The notes beneath the pieces were generated by a model. The model was not told the DNA's origin, ran no database searches, and saw only the letters and a list, made by a program, of their open reading frames with translations. A stretch of 49,655 bases of DNA from Bacteroidota bacterium. Lineage in GTDB: Bacteria > Bacteroidota > Bacteroidia > Bacteroidales > WCHB1-69. Both the position numbers and the translations under genes were made by a program. Numbering within the stretch: the stretch's first letter is position 1; each line of letters starts with the position of its first letter. The stretch spans positions 1 to 49,655 of the forward strand of contig JAKPTX010000227.1 of the NCBI GenBank assembly GCA_029570835.1. The letters run 5' to 3'. Below, one piece after another: positions 17,387 to 25,061 of the stretch.

Positions 17387-19315
17387 TTATTTTCTCTTAT
17401 TATTTTTTTGTTGAAGTTGTTGCTGCTGCTTTAACATCTCATCCATTTTTTGTTGCCATCTAGATTTTTTCTTTGGTTTAAGCATGTTTGCTTTCAATTT
17501 AGCTCTAATTTTTTCCTCATTTACAGCATATCTAAAAATGAACATTTGTAAAAAGGTTATCAAGTTCACCAAAAGATAATAATAAGTCAACCCGGAAGCA
17601 AAGTTATTAAAAATACCCAAAAACATAATCGGCATCAAATACATCATCACTTTCATCATCTTCATTTGATCCGGATTTCCGGCACTCATCAATTTGTTGT
17701 TCAACCAGGTATAAACCAATGTTGCAATAGTCATCAACAAGCAGAATAAGCTCACGTGATCTCCGTAAAATGGAATATTAAAACCAAAATCAAGAACTGA
17801 ATCATAAGTGGATAAGTCCTCAGCCCATAGGAAAGGTTGCTGTCTCAACTCATAAGATGATGGGAAAAAGCGGAACATTGCGATTAATATAGGCATCTGA
17901 AGCAGAACCGGCAAACATCCTGCCATCGGATTCACCCCGGCACTTTTGTAGAGTGTCATCGTAGCCTGTTGCTTTTTCATCGCATCTTCAGGTTTGGGAT
18001 AGCGTACATTCAACTCTTCAATTTCAGGCTTTAATACCCGCATTTTAGCCGAAGACATATAGGTTTTGTACGCAATAGGTAACAATACTATTTTGAGAAT
18101 AATGGTCAAAATCAAAATAATCAATCCATAACTTAACCCATAAGATTCCAACCAGTTAAACACAGGAATTACTGCTAATCTATTGATCCAATGCAATAAG
18201 AAACTCCATCCAAGAGGCACCTGTTGCTCCAGATTCATATCATACTCTTTCAACAACTTGTATTGATTGGGCCCCATATAAAAGGTCATTGCAAAAGACC
18301 CCTGATTTAAGTTTGTAATCGGGAAGTTTAAATGCGCATCCATCTTTCTCAAACGCACAGAGTCCTCTTCTTTATAACTTTCAACAGCCAAATGTGCTGC
18401 TGAAAAGTGAAGAGAATCCGCAATCACAACTGAAGTAAAAAACTGTTGCTTAAAAGAAACCCATTTGATATCGGAATTGAAATCTTTTTTATCGTTACTT
18501 CTCTCACTGAGATTATCCACCTTGTCAAGATTATCCATGTAATAGATGGAGGTCAATGTTCTCTCCATTTTTACATTTTTTTCGGCAGCGTGCGGTACTA
18601 CATGCCATTGAAGGGTCAATGATTGTGTGTTGGGATAGAGGTAAGACTCCATATTCACCATATTAATCTGAAATCCAACCCGATAATCATCAGATGTAAA
18701 GGTGTATAGATACTCAATGTAACTGTTCTTATCCGGTCCCACCACAGAATCAACTCCTATTAAAGGATATGCTTTCAGAGACAAAGTGGTTGTTTTTCCA
18801 TCAGACAGTTGAATCAGATTGGGTTGTTCTGATATAAAATGACAGTTATGAGTCATCACCCTGCTCTGATCCTTCATCATAAGTTCCATGGTTACCCGGG
18901 TAGAAGGATCATCATGAAGAACCAATTTCTTTTTAGGCTCATTTTTTGGAGTATATTTGTAAATATCATTGAACTCAACGCGATTAATATAACCTCCTTT
19001 TCCCGAAATGGAATAGGTAGCAATTTGAGTTTTAATCTGATAAACTGAATCTTTTTCTTCAGGGATATAAAATGATCCTTGTGCTTGAACAGGCTGATTT
19101 TGAGAAGATTCTGCTGCTGCAGGTACAGATTGTCCTGCGTTTCCTATAGAGTCTACCACCACACTATCTGCCTGCTTTTCCTTTTGTTTACCCTCAGCTT
19201 GTTCCGTTAATTGTCTTTCCTTTTCTCTCTTTTTTTGCTGATTTGAATTCCAAAATGAGAATCCTAAAATCAAAGCAAACATCAATAATAATCCAACAAT
19301 TGTATTCTTATCCAT
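17387..19315 (-). CDS. yidC: Membrane protein insertase YidC
   Basis: ATG at 19313-19315 gives a 642-residue protein beginning MDKNTIVGLLLMFALILGFSFW. A long periplasmic beta domain (about 60-350) is followed by the five-helix insertase core (about residues 370-590, with YGLIILILTIILKIVLLPIAYK and AGCLPVLLQMPILIAMFRFF) and a Lys/Gln-rich tail. It inserts and folds inner-membrane proteins with or without SecYEG. Size and layout match the Gram-negative form. A TATCTTTG element lies 30 nt upstream. An upstream in-frame TTG extension is rejected because it would cross that promoter. Confidence 0.95.
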   Translation of the reverse strand: MDKNTIVGLLLMFALILGFSFWNSNQQKKREKERQLTEQAEGKQKEKQADSVVVDSIGNAGQSVPAAAESSQNQPVQAQGSFYIPEEKDSVYQIKTQIATYSISGKGGYINRVEFNDIYKYTPKNEPKKKLVLHDDPSTRVTMELMMKDQSRVMTHNCHFISEQPNLIQLSDGKTTTLSLKAYPLIGVDSVVGPDKNSYIEYLYTFTSDDYRVGFQINMVNMESYLYPNTQSLTLQWHVVPHAAEKNVKMERTLTSIYYMDNLDKVDNLSERSNDKKDFNSDIKWVSFKQQFFTSVVIADSLHFSAAHLAVESYKEEDSVRLRKMDAHLNFPITNLNQGSFAMTFYMGPNQYKLLKEYDMNLEQQVPLGWSFLLHWINRLAVIPVFNWLESYGLSYGLIILILTIILKIVLLPIAYKTYMSSAKMRVLKPEIEELNVRYPKPEDAMKKQQATMTLYKSAGVNPMAGCLPVLLQMPILIAMFRFFPSSYELRQQPFLWAEDLSTYDSVLDFGFNIPFYGDHVSLFCLLMTIATLVYTWLNNKLMSAGNPDQMKMMKVMMYLMPIMFLGIFNNFASGLTYYYLLVNLITFLQMFIFRYAVNEEKIRAKLKANMLKPKKKSRWQQKMDEMLKQQQQLQQKNNKRK

Positions 19316-19344
19316 ACTTTTCTTTATTATCTTTTTTAGGTCGG

Positions 19345-19352
19345 CAAAGATA
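19345..19352 (-). promoter_or_regulatory. Bacteroidetes -7 element for yidC
   Basis: On the minus strand this reads TATCTTTG, 30 nt before the yidC start; it is back to back with the pyrK promoter. Confidence 0.6.
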
Positions 19353-19425
19353 ATAAAAAAAGAGGTGAGTTTTATTGTGTAAACAAAATTTAACAAATTA
19401 GTAGCCCATAATTTGATAATAGTTG

Positions 19426-19433
19426 TATCTTTG
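19426..19433 (+). promoter_or_regulatory. Bacteroidetes -7 element for pyrK-pyrD
   Basis: TATCTTTG lies 16 nt before the ATG at 19449, giving a leader of roughly 10 nt. This favours 19449 (or the ATG at 19458) over the TTG at 19413. Confidence 0.6.
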
Positions 19434-19448
19434 CAAGATAAACTAAAA

Positions 19449-20195
19449 ATGACTGTAATGGAGTATTACCAATCAGAAATCATTTTCAATCAGGAGATTG
19501 CACCCGATATTTTCCTTATGGAGGTAACTCGGAACAAAGAAGAGATTGAACCCGGACAATTTTTCATGCTTAAAACCTGGCGTGATGAGCTTACGCTTAT
19601 GCGCCCCATTAGTGTGTACAATGTTTTACCCAAACAAGTGCAATTTATGTATCGTATTGCCGGGAAAGGAACCGCACTGCTATCCAACACCAAACCGGGT
19701 GATGCAATTCAATTACTGGGACCATTAGGAACCGGATTCCCATACAAAAAAGTTCATGGGGAAATAGCTTTGCTGGGAGGTGGTATTGGGATTCCCCCCT
19801 TATTTGAAACTGCAAAAAAATTAAAAGCATTAAATAACAACGTTACCGTTTATTTGGGTTTTAAGAAAGAACTTTTTGCTATTGATGATTTTGCGGGGGT
19901 TGCTGATCATCTGTTTATTGCCTCTGAAGAAGGCGAAGAAGGATATCGGGGATTTATTACCGACCTGCTCAAGCCTGAGAAATTTGATGCCGTTTTTACA
20001 TGCGGTCCTGAAATAATGATGGAGAAAGTGTGGCGTATGTGCAAAGAAAAACAAGTGCCTGTATGGCTCTCCATGGAGCGCAGAATGGCGTGTGGAATCG
20101 GAGCTTGCCTGGGATGCAACTGTGATACCATCCACGGAACTGTGCGTGCCTGTAAGGATGGACCCGTTTTCAGCGGCGACGTTTTAGTTTTTTAA
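19449..20195 (+). CDS. pyrK: Dihydroorotate dehydrogenase electron-transfer subunit PyrK
   Basis: This 248-residue FAD and [2Fe-2S] protein passes electrons from dihydroorotate oxidation to NAD+ in pyrimidine synthesis. The FAD-binding region contains LMRPISVYNV, the NAD-binding region GEIALLGGGIGIPPLF, and the iron-sulfur cluster ligands lie in MACGIGACLGCNC followed by RACKDGPVF near the C-terminus. A second in-frame ATG nine bases later (MEYYQSEII) is an equally possible start. It is followed 34 bp later by pyrD, with which it forms the class 1B enzyme used by many anaerobes. Confidence 0.92.
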   Translation: MTVMEYYQSEIIFNQEIAPDIFLMEVTRNKEEIEPGQFFMLKTWRDELTLMRPISVYNVLPKQVQFMYRIAGKGTALLSNTKPGDAIQLLGPLGTGFPYKKVHGEIALLGGGIGIPPLFETAKKLKALNNNVTVYLGFKKELFAIDDFAGVADHLFIASEEGEEGYRGFITDLLKPEKFDAVFTCGPEIMMEKVWRMCKEKQVPVWLSMERRMACGIGACLGCNCDTIHGTVRACKDGPVFSGDVLVF

Positions 20196-20229
20196 TTTTG
20201 ACAATTGAGTACTTAATCTGCTATTTGGT

Positions 20230-21135
20230 ATGAAAAACAAATTGGAAACCATCATCAATGGAGTAAAATTTAAAAATCCGATCATCGCGGCTTCCGGCTG
20301 CTATGGTTTTGGACGAGAATATAATGAGTTGTACGACATCTCTTTACTGGGGGGAATCTCTTCGAAAGGACTCACCCTGGAACCCCGACAAGGCAATAAA
20401 GGAATCCGAATCTGGGAAACCGCATCGGGGATGATGAACAGCGTAGGACTACAAAATCCCGGAGTGCATCGGTTTATTGAGGAAGAACTTCCATGGATGA
20501 GAAAGCATGATACAGTCATCATTGCTAATCTGGGAGGCAGCTTAATCGAAGATTATATTGAAGGGATCAATCTGTTGAATAAAACGGAGGTGGATATGAT
20601 TGAACTCAACATTTCCTGTCCCAATGTTAAAACCGGCGGAATGGCTTTGGGTATCAAAGCAGATATTGCTTTTGAAGCGGTCAAACTCTGCAAGCAAGCC
20701 TCTGAAAAGCCTTTGATGGTGAAGCTTTCTCCCAATGCTGAAAATATCATTGAGATGGCTCAGGCTTGTGAAGCTGCAGGCGCCGACTCCCTCTCTTTGG
20801 TGAATACTTTCAATGCCATGGCTGTGGATGTGCGCAATAAAAAAGCTGTGTTCAACAACACTTACGCCGGTCTCTCCGGTGCTGCCATTAAACCAATTGC
20901 ATTGCGAATGGTTCATCAAGTTTGCAAAAATGTAAAGATACCCGTGGTTGGATTAGGGGGCATTTATACCCTGGAGGACATTCTTTCATTCATTATGGTG
21001 GGTGCCACTGCAGTACAAGTTGGGACAGCCAATTTCAATGAACCCAATATTCTCCCTACCCTCATTCAACAACTCGAACAGTATTGTGAAGAGGAAAAAT
21101 TAAACCATATTTCTGATATTCAAGGAATTATATAA
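20230..21135 (+). CDS. pyrD: Dihydroorotate dehydrogenase class 1B, catalytic subunit
   Basis: This 301-residue FMN enzyme oxidises dihydroorotate to orotate. The catalytic base is Cys130 in NISCPNVKTGG (class 1 uses Cys, class 2 Ser), and KLSPNAENI, NTFNAMAVD and VVGLGGIYTLEDILSFIMVGATAVQVGTA complete the FMN site. It pairs with the adjacent PyrK as an alpha2beta2 complex and is cytosolic. It is followed 8 bp later by the CPBP protease gene, so all three probably share one transcript. Confidence 0.95.
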   Translation: MKNKLETIINGVKFKNPIIAASGCYGFGREYNELYDISLLGGISSKGLTLEPRQGNKGIRIWETASGMMNSVGLQNPGVHRFIEEELPWMRKHDTVIIANLGGSLIEDYIEGINLLNKTEVDMIELNISCPNVKTGGMALGIKADIAFEAVKLCKQASEKPLMVKLSPNAENIIEMAQACEAAGADSLSLVNTFNAMAVDVRNKKAVFNNTYAGLSGAAIKPIALRMVHQVCKNVKIPVVGLGGIYTLEDILSFIMVGATAVQVGTANFNEPNILPTLIQQLEQYCEEEKLNHISDIQGII

Positions 21136-21143
21136 TTGTAAGT

Positions 21144-22064
21144 ATGAGACCATTCATTTCATTTGAGAATAAAAATTTTCTATTTAAGCTCACTATTCTG
21201 ATTATTCTTTTCATATTCGGACTCTTTTTCTTCTCTACCCTTTCCGTTTTTACAGCTGAACTGATTTGGGGAGATGTTCCCCTCTACGAGTCTGCTGCAA
21301 AGGTTCGATATATACAATTTTTCAGCACCATTGGAGGATTTCTGTTTCCCGGTTTTTTCTATCTCTACTTCGATAGACAACTCTCCATTTTGAGTATTTC
21401 TCAATACAGAAAACAGTGGTTCCCTACACTTCGTCGTCTCATGTTACTGATTGTCATCATGTTATCGATCGTGTTGATCCCTTTTGTAATTGGATTGGGC
21501 GAACTGAACGAGATGATCAAGCTCCCTGAATCCTGGAAATCTATATCGCAATGGATGTCACAAAGTGAGGCGGAGAATGAAAAGATTCTCAAACTGTTAA
21601 CTCAACCGGCTACATGGCAAACACTGTTAATCAATACGTTGCTAATTTGTTTACTACCTGCTTTTTCTGAAGAGTTATTCTTTAGGGGGGTAATACAACG
21701 TCTCACTCACCAGTTAGTGAAAAACCAACATGTTGCTATCATCCTCACCGGTGCTATCTTCAGCTTGATTCACTTCCAGTTTAGCGGCTTTATTCCACGT
21801 ATGGTGCTGGGAATCTATTTAGGCTATCTGGCAGCATGGAGCGGCTCTCTCATCCTACCCATAGTTGCGCACTTTTTACACAATTTCAACAGTTTACTGA
21901 TCGACTTTGTAGCGCAAAAAAGAGATATAGACTTAGAAAAGGTTGAACCATTTCAAGCAGGTCAAACCTATATTTTCCTTATCCTCCTGGCTATTCCACT
22001 CTTTATTGGGCTACGAACACTCTACTTAAATAGGAAAAAGGAAAATCCTACTACTCCGGTGTAG
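21144..22064 (+). CDS. CPBP family intramembrane metalloprotease
   Basis: This 306-residue membrane protein has about eight hydrophobic segments. The conserved CPBP (Rce1/CaaX-like) motifs are all present: Glu176-Glu177-x3-Arg181 in SEELFFRG, His210 in LIHFQFSG, and His243-x3-Asn247 in VAHFLHNFN. These residues bind zinc or activate water in related proteases. The substrate is unknown; in bacteria members process peptides or modify membrane proteins. It is probably in the pyrK-pyrD operon. Its last 14 bp overlap the end of the convergent HAD phosphatase gene. Confidence 0.88.
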   Translation: MRPFISFENKNFLFKLTILIILFIFGLFFFSTLSVFTAELIWGDVPLYESAAKVRYIQFFSTIGGFLFPGFFYLYFDRQLSILSISQYRKQWFPTLRRLMLLIVIMLSIVLIPFVIGLGELNEMIKLPESWKSISQWMSQSEAENEKILKLLTQPATWQTLLINTLLICLLPAFSEELFFRGVIQRLTHQLVKNQHVAIILTGAIFSLIHFQFSGFIPRMVLGIYLGYLAAWSGSLILPIVAHFLHNFNSLLIDFVAQKRDIDLEKVEPFQAGQTYIFLILLAIPLFIGLRTLYLNRKKENPTTPV

Positions 22065-22914
22065 AAAAGAGCAACTGATCTGCAATAATTTTATCGATAC
22101 ACCTTTTAATCAAAAGATCCAATTCGCTATTTTCGGAATAGTCTGCTGGTGCCATAAAATTAGCCCGTTTGTGGTCCACAATCTCCTTGCAAAGATCCTT
22201 GGGTGTCCTTTTACGCGAAAAAGTAGGCTTAAAATCAGGGTTATAGACCGCAATGGCGATTCCTCCTTGCAACATCATCATTTTCATTGCAGGCACGTCA
22301 GTTTCTCCATCTCCTAAGTAAATCATGTTGGAAAAAGGAATCGGTTTATCCTCTTCGTCGACAATTTTATTGATCAGCGTATTGTCGTAAGAATTATGGA
22401 TTCCCTTGTTGATTCTGAAAAGAAACTGTGTTTTATTGGTGTAGTTTACTCCCAAAGCGGGCCAGATCGCTTTTCCCTCTTCATCGTACATAAATCCGGA
22501 AGCAAAAATGTCCGTAAAGTGGTGTGCTATAGCGCTTCCCTCAACAAATTCACGATTTCCGGAAGAGATAATGTAGTGTTCCACCTCAAATCCGCGCTCT
22601 GCTGCATATTTTTTAATCCGATCAAAATAGGTTTCCACTCCTTTGTAAAAAGTAATTTTAGAACCATACTCTAAAAAAGCCTCCTTCTTAATCGATGTAT
22701 TCGCCTTTTTCGCCTTATGCAGCATCAGAAACATATAAGAAAGCACTTCATCCATATCATGTTCTTTCGCCAACTCATTGGCTTTATTCCAAAAATCGGG
22801 AACCGCCATATTGAGGTCAGGAATAAAATCATACTCCTGCATATTCCCCGGTGCCAGGGTCCCATCAAAGTCGTAAGCAATCGCAATTTTATTTTTTAAT
22901 CGTTTCATAATCAT
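22051..22914 (-). CDS. HAD-superfamily phosphatase
   Basis: This protein of about 287 residues has HAD motif I YDFDGTLAPG (nucleophile Asp within the first 17 residues), motif II IISSGN, a Lys in the AEYGSK/FYKG area and motif IV GDGETDVPAMKMM. The large insertion between motifs I and II forms a helical cap like phosphoserine phosphatase relatives. The start is ATG 22912-22914 or the one 6 bp later; the -7 element 16 nt upstream fits either. It is a cytoplasmic phosphohydrolase with unknown substrate. The 3' end overlaps the CPBP gene. Confidence 0.8.
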   Translation of the reverse strand: MIMKRLKNKIAIAYDFDGTLAPGNMQEYDFIPDLNMAVPDFWNKANELAKEHDMDEVLSYMFLMLHKAKKANTSIKKEAFLEYGSKITFYKGVETYFDRIKKYAAERGFEVEHYIISSGNREFVEGSAIAHHFTDIFASGFMYDEEGKAIWPALGVNYTNKTQFLFRINKGIHNSYDNTLINKIVDEEDKPIPFSNMIYLGDGETDVPAMKMMMLQGGIAIAVYNPDFKPTFSRKRTPKDLCKEIVDHKRANFMAPADYSENSELDLLIKRCIDKIIADQLLFSTPE

Positions 22915-22929
22915 CCCAATAAGAACCGG

Positions 22930-22937
22930 CAAATATA
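22930..22937 (-). promoter_or_regulatory. Bacteroidetes -7 element for the HAD phosphatase
   Basis: On the minus strand this reads TATATTTG, 16 nt upstream of the first ATG. Confidence 0.5.
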
Positions 22938-22969
22938 AAGATAAATTTTTGATTTCGGAACCAAAAAAA

Positions 22970-22997
22970 GGCGGAAGGCGGAGGGCGGAAGGCGGAA
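22970..22997. repeat. Heptamer tandem repeat (ggcggaa), four units
   Basis: Four consecutive 7-bp units, the second with one change (ggcggag). It is unusually GC-rich in an AT-rich intergenic region. Two-unit arrays of another heptamer (gatttcg) lie at 23131-23147 and 23302-23317. Confidence 0.85.
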
Positions 22998-23044
22998 GTT
23001 TTTTAATTAAAATTTACGACTTTTATAAATCTACTTTGTATTTT

Positions 23045-23125
23045 TAATTTTTTTCTTCCTTTTGAAATAAAAATAAAAGGGGGGCAGACAAGGTTTTTCT
23101 TTATTGTTATTCCGTTTCCCCACTC
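23045..23125 (+). repeat. 82-bp interspersed element, copy 2
   Basis: This is the partner of 2871-2952, in the same orientation and of nearly the same length. It runs from the T-run through cttttgaaataaaaataaaa, a six-G run plus cag, to ttattccgtttccccactc. It lies in the gene-poor stretch upstream of the HAD phosphatase promoter. Confidence 0.65.
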
Positions 23126-23166
23126 GGAATGATTTCGGATTTCGGATCTTTTTGAAGGCGGAATCC

Positions 23167-23188
23167 AATTACGAATTACGAATTACGA
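23167..23188. repeat. Left arm of a perfect 22-bp inverted repeat (attacga heptamers)
   Basis: About three units of the heptamer attacga. The whole 22-bp segment is the exact reverse complement of 24199-24220, about 1.05 kb away. The two arms enclose the REP-like pair and both small minus-strand frames. Confidence 0.9.
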
Positions 23189-23221
23189 GATCGTAAATTG
23201 AAAACAATTAACATATCTCAT

Positions 23222-23297
23222 TGATATTCAAATCAATAGCTACGTCCTTTAGGGCACGTTTGAAAATTATCTCCTTGAAACCAAGGGCTTTAACCCA
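23222..23297 (-). repeat. REP-like palindromic unit, left (inverted) copy
   Basis: Read on the minus strand, this contains tgggttaaagccc, then cgtgccctaaaggacgtag, then tgaatatcaa, the same order as the right copy at 24046-24127. The first palindrome is degenerate (one stem mismatch). Units with a gggctaaagccc hairpin are a common intergenic repeat in Bacteroidetes and are thought to be mobilised by REP-associated tyrosine transposases; no transposase gene is present here. Confidence 0.75.
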
Positions 23298-23330
23298 TTT
23301 TGATTTCGGATTTCGGAATAAAATTTAGAA

Positions 23331-23642
23331 TTATTTGCAAAAAGGAGCGCAAGAGAATGATGAATATTCTGCACCTTCCAGTACAAATTCCGGATTTTCA
23401 ATCCCTACCAACGAATCATCAGAAATAAAACAAATATTTTCAATTGGAAATTGATCTACAAAACGATTAAAAAGATCATTTTCCCACAGAATGTAATCAT
23501 TATCAGAGTGATACATATCATGGGGTAACATTTCAACCACATGAACTAATGCGTTTTGATCATACTCGTAACGAACACGCATTTTCAAAAAACGTTCAAT
23601 AAACGCATTTAATTCATTGTATAGAAATCCTTTAGCATCCAT
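23331..23642 (-). CDS. Small conserved-looking protein of unknown function
   Basis: ATG at 23640-23642 gives 103 residues (MDAKGFLYNELNAFIERF...); the frame also allows a TTG two codons upstream. The protein is acidic, with an alpha-helical start and a beta-rich middle (VRYEYDQNALVHVVEMLP, ENICFISDDSLVGIENPEFVLEG). It has no signal peptide or membrane segment, and the C-terminal SSFSCAPFCK holds two Cys. It starts 2 bp after the stop of the HEPN-like frame, so the two were probably one transcription unit. I do not recognise the family with certainty; small proteins like this occur in Bacteroides next to other small genes. It could be a toxin-antitoxin partner, but that is inference. Confidence 0.6.
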   Translation of the reverse strand: MDAKGFLYNELNAFIERFLKMRVRYEYDQNALVHVVEMLPHDMYHSDNDYILWENDLFNRFVDQFPIENICFISDDSLVGIENPEFVLEGAEYSSFSCAPFCK

Positions 23643-23644
23643 AA

Positions 23645-23887
23645 TCAATATTGTTTTAGAATAGTTAGCAAACTTTTTGACAATCTTATTGACTTTAAAC
23701 TCTTTATACTATCAAAATTATTATTCGAATAATCAGCATCCGTACGAAGACGTTTAAGTTGTGGAATATCATTCCTTAAACTACGCGCATCTTTTTCCGA
23801 TTTATCATTTTGAAAGTTATTAACATATTTAACTACTTCGTTCAACAAATACTCGTGTGAACCTAATCTTGACAAACTTGTGTTCAA
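23645..23887 (-). pseudogene. Probable 3' remnant of a HEPN-like gene
   Basis: The frame encodes up to 80 residues but has no ATG: only a TTG start is available, just after an in-frame stop. The C-terminal half (DIPQLKRLRTDADYSNNNFDS followed by KSIRLSKSLLTILKQY) resembles the end of HEPN/UPF0332-type proteins, where LKxLRxxADY is followed by a final helix. Full HEPN proteins are about 120-140 residues, so the first third to half appears lost. A TTG-initiated short protein remains possible. The stop lies 2 bp before the next gene's ATG. Confidence 0.45.
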
Positions 23888-24045
23888 ATCAAGTCAACAA
23901 AAGTACAAATAATTTTCTAATACTTATCGTTTCTTGAAAAAATTAACATTATTTTTAATTTTCGGAACTGATTTAACTCAGTGCCTTCGAGAACCTCAGG
24001 CACCGAATTGTGTTCACACCCGAAAGGATAACATTATAATAAATT

Positions 24046-24127
24046 TGGGCTAAAGCCCATGGTTATTGGGGAATTCATTCAATCCACGCCCTAAAGAGAC
24101 GTGGCAATTGATATAATTGAATATCAA
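24046..24127 (+). repeat. REP-like palindromic unit, right copy
   Basis: It contains a perfect hairpin tgggct-aa-agccca (24046-24059), a second hairpin with stem ccacg/cgtgg (24084-24104, loop ccctaaagaga), and ends in ttgaatatcaa. Its reverse complement is recognisable, somewhat degenerate, at 23222-23297. Confidence 0.8.
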
Positions 24128-24164
24128 GCAATTAGATTATATTATTGCTGAAATTAAAAAAAAT

Positions 24165-24228
24165 CTAAATTCTAAATTCTAATTTCTAAATTTAAAAATC
24201 GTAATTCGTAATTCGTAATTCGTAATTT
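24165..24228. repeat. Two adjacent heptamer arrays; includes right arm of the 22-bp inverted repeat
   Basis: Four units of ctaaatt (24165-24192, one unit ctaattt) are followed after eight bases by four units of gtaattc (24201-24228, last unit gtaattt). Positions 24199-24220 are the exact reverse complement of 23167-23188. Confidence 0.9.
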
Positions 24229-24233
24229 CATTG

Positions 24234-24241
24234 TATTTTTG
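24234..24241 (+). promoter_or_regulatory. Bacteroidetes -7 element for mazG-argS
   Basis: TATTTTTG, 31 nt upstream of the mazG ATG, directly after the last heptamer array. Confidence 0.5.
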
Positions 24242-24272
24242 CAGGTTGTTTTAATCACAAAAATAGGCTGCA

Positions 24273-25040
24273 ATGAATGATCCTCGCTTACTGGCTTTTA
24301 AAAAACTACTGGACATCATGGATGAGTTGCGGGAGAAGTGCCCGTGGGACAGCAAACAGACTTTCGAGAGTTTGCGCTACTTGACGATTGAGGAGACTTA
24401 TGAACTTTCGGATGCTATTATCGATCAAAAATATCAAGAGATTGGAAAAGAGTTGGGCGACCTGATGCTGCATCTGGTTTTCTATTCTAAAATTGGAGAA
24501 GAAAAGAAGTTGTTTGATATTGAGACTGTTTTGAATGGAATTAATGAGAAGTTGGTCAGACGACATCCGCATATTTTTGGAGATATTGCCGTGCAAAATG
24601 AGACGGAAGTGAAGGAGAATTGGGAGAAAATTAAACTTCAGGAGAAAGGGAATCGTTCTGTATTGGGTGGCGTTCCGAACTCTTTGCCTGCCATGGTAAA
24701 AGCTTTCCGAATGCAGGAAAAAGCCGCCGGCGTCGGTTTTGATTGGGATCATACCGAACAGGTTTTGGATAAAGTACACGAAGAGTACACCGAATTAATG
24801 GAAGAGGTTCGAAACCAAAGCAATCGGATTGAGGATGAGTTTGGAGATCTGCTCTTTGCACTGATCAATTACGCACGATTTATTAACATTAATCCTGAAG
24901 ATGCTTTGGAAAAAACTAATCGCCGATTTATCCAACGTTTTCAACATATTGAAAAACGAGCCCAAGAGCTGGGTAAAAGTATCACCGATATGGATTTGGA
25001 GGAGATGGAACTCTACTGGCAGGAAGCCAAACATCTTTAA
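24273..25040 (+). CDS. mazG: Nucleoside triphosphate pyrophosphohydrolase MazG
   Basis: This 255-residue enzyme hydrolyses (d)NTPs to NMP and pyrophosphate, clearing damaged nucleotides. It has two MazG domains: CPWDSKQTFESLRYLTIEETYELSDAI and ELGDLMLHLVFYSKI near the start, then VHEEYTELMEEV and DEFGDLLFALINYARF in the second half, each with the EExxE and ExxD metal ligands. RRHPHIFGD is the typical linker. Length is normal. It is followed 21 bp later by argS. Confidence 0.95.
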   Translation: MNDPRLLAFKKLLDIMDELREKCPWDSKQTFESLRYLTIEETYELSDAIIDQKYQEIGKELGDLMLHLVFYSKIGEEKKLFDIETVLNGINEKLVRRHPHIFGDIAVQNETEVKENWEKIKLQEKGNRSVLGGVPNSLPAMVKAFRMQEKAAGVGFDWDHTEQVLDKVHEEYTELMEEVRNQSNRIEDEFGDLLFALINYARFININPEDALEKTNRRFIQRFQHIEKRAQELGKSITDMDLEEMELYWQEAKHL

Positions 25041-25061
25041 CATCATTTTTTAATCAGAATT

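Larger units (their letters stand above)
23888..24272. other. Gene-free region with palindromes, REP-like unit, heptamer arrays and the mazG promoter
   Basis: This 385-bp stretch holds two small hairpins in tandem, actga/tcagt (23967-23982) and gtgcct/aggcac (23981-24003), then the REP-like unit (24046-24127), two different heptamer arrays (24165-24192 and 24201-24228) and the mazG -7 element. No open reading frame is convincing. Confidence 0.7.
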
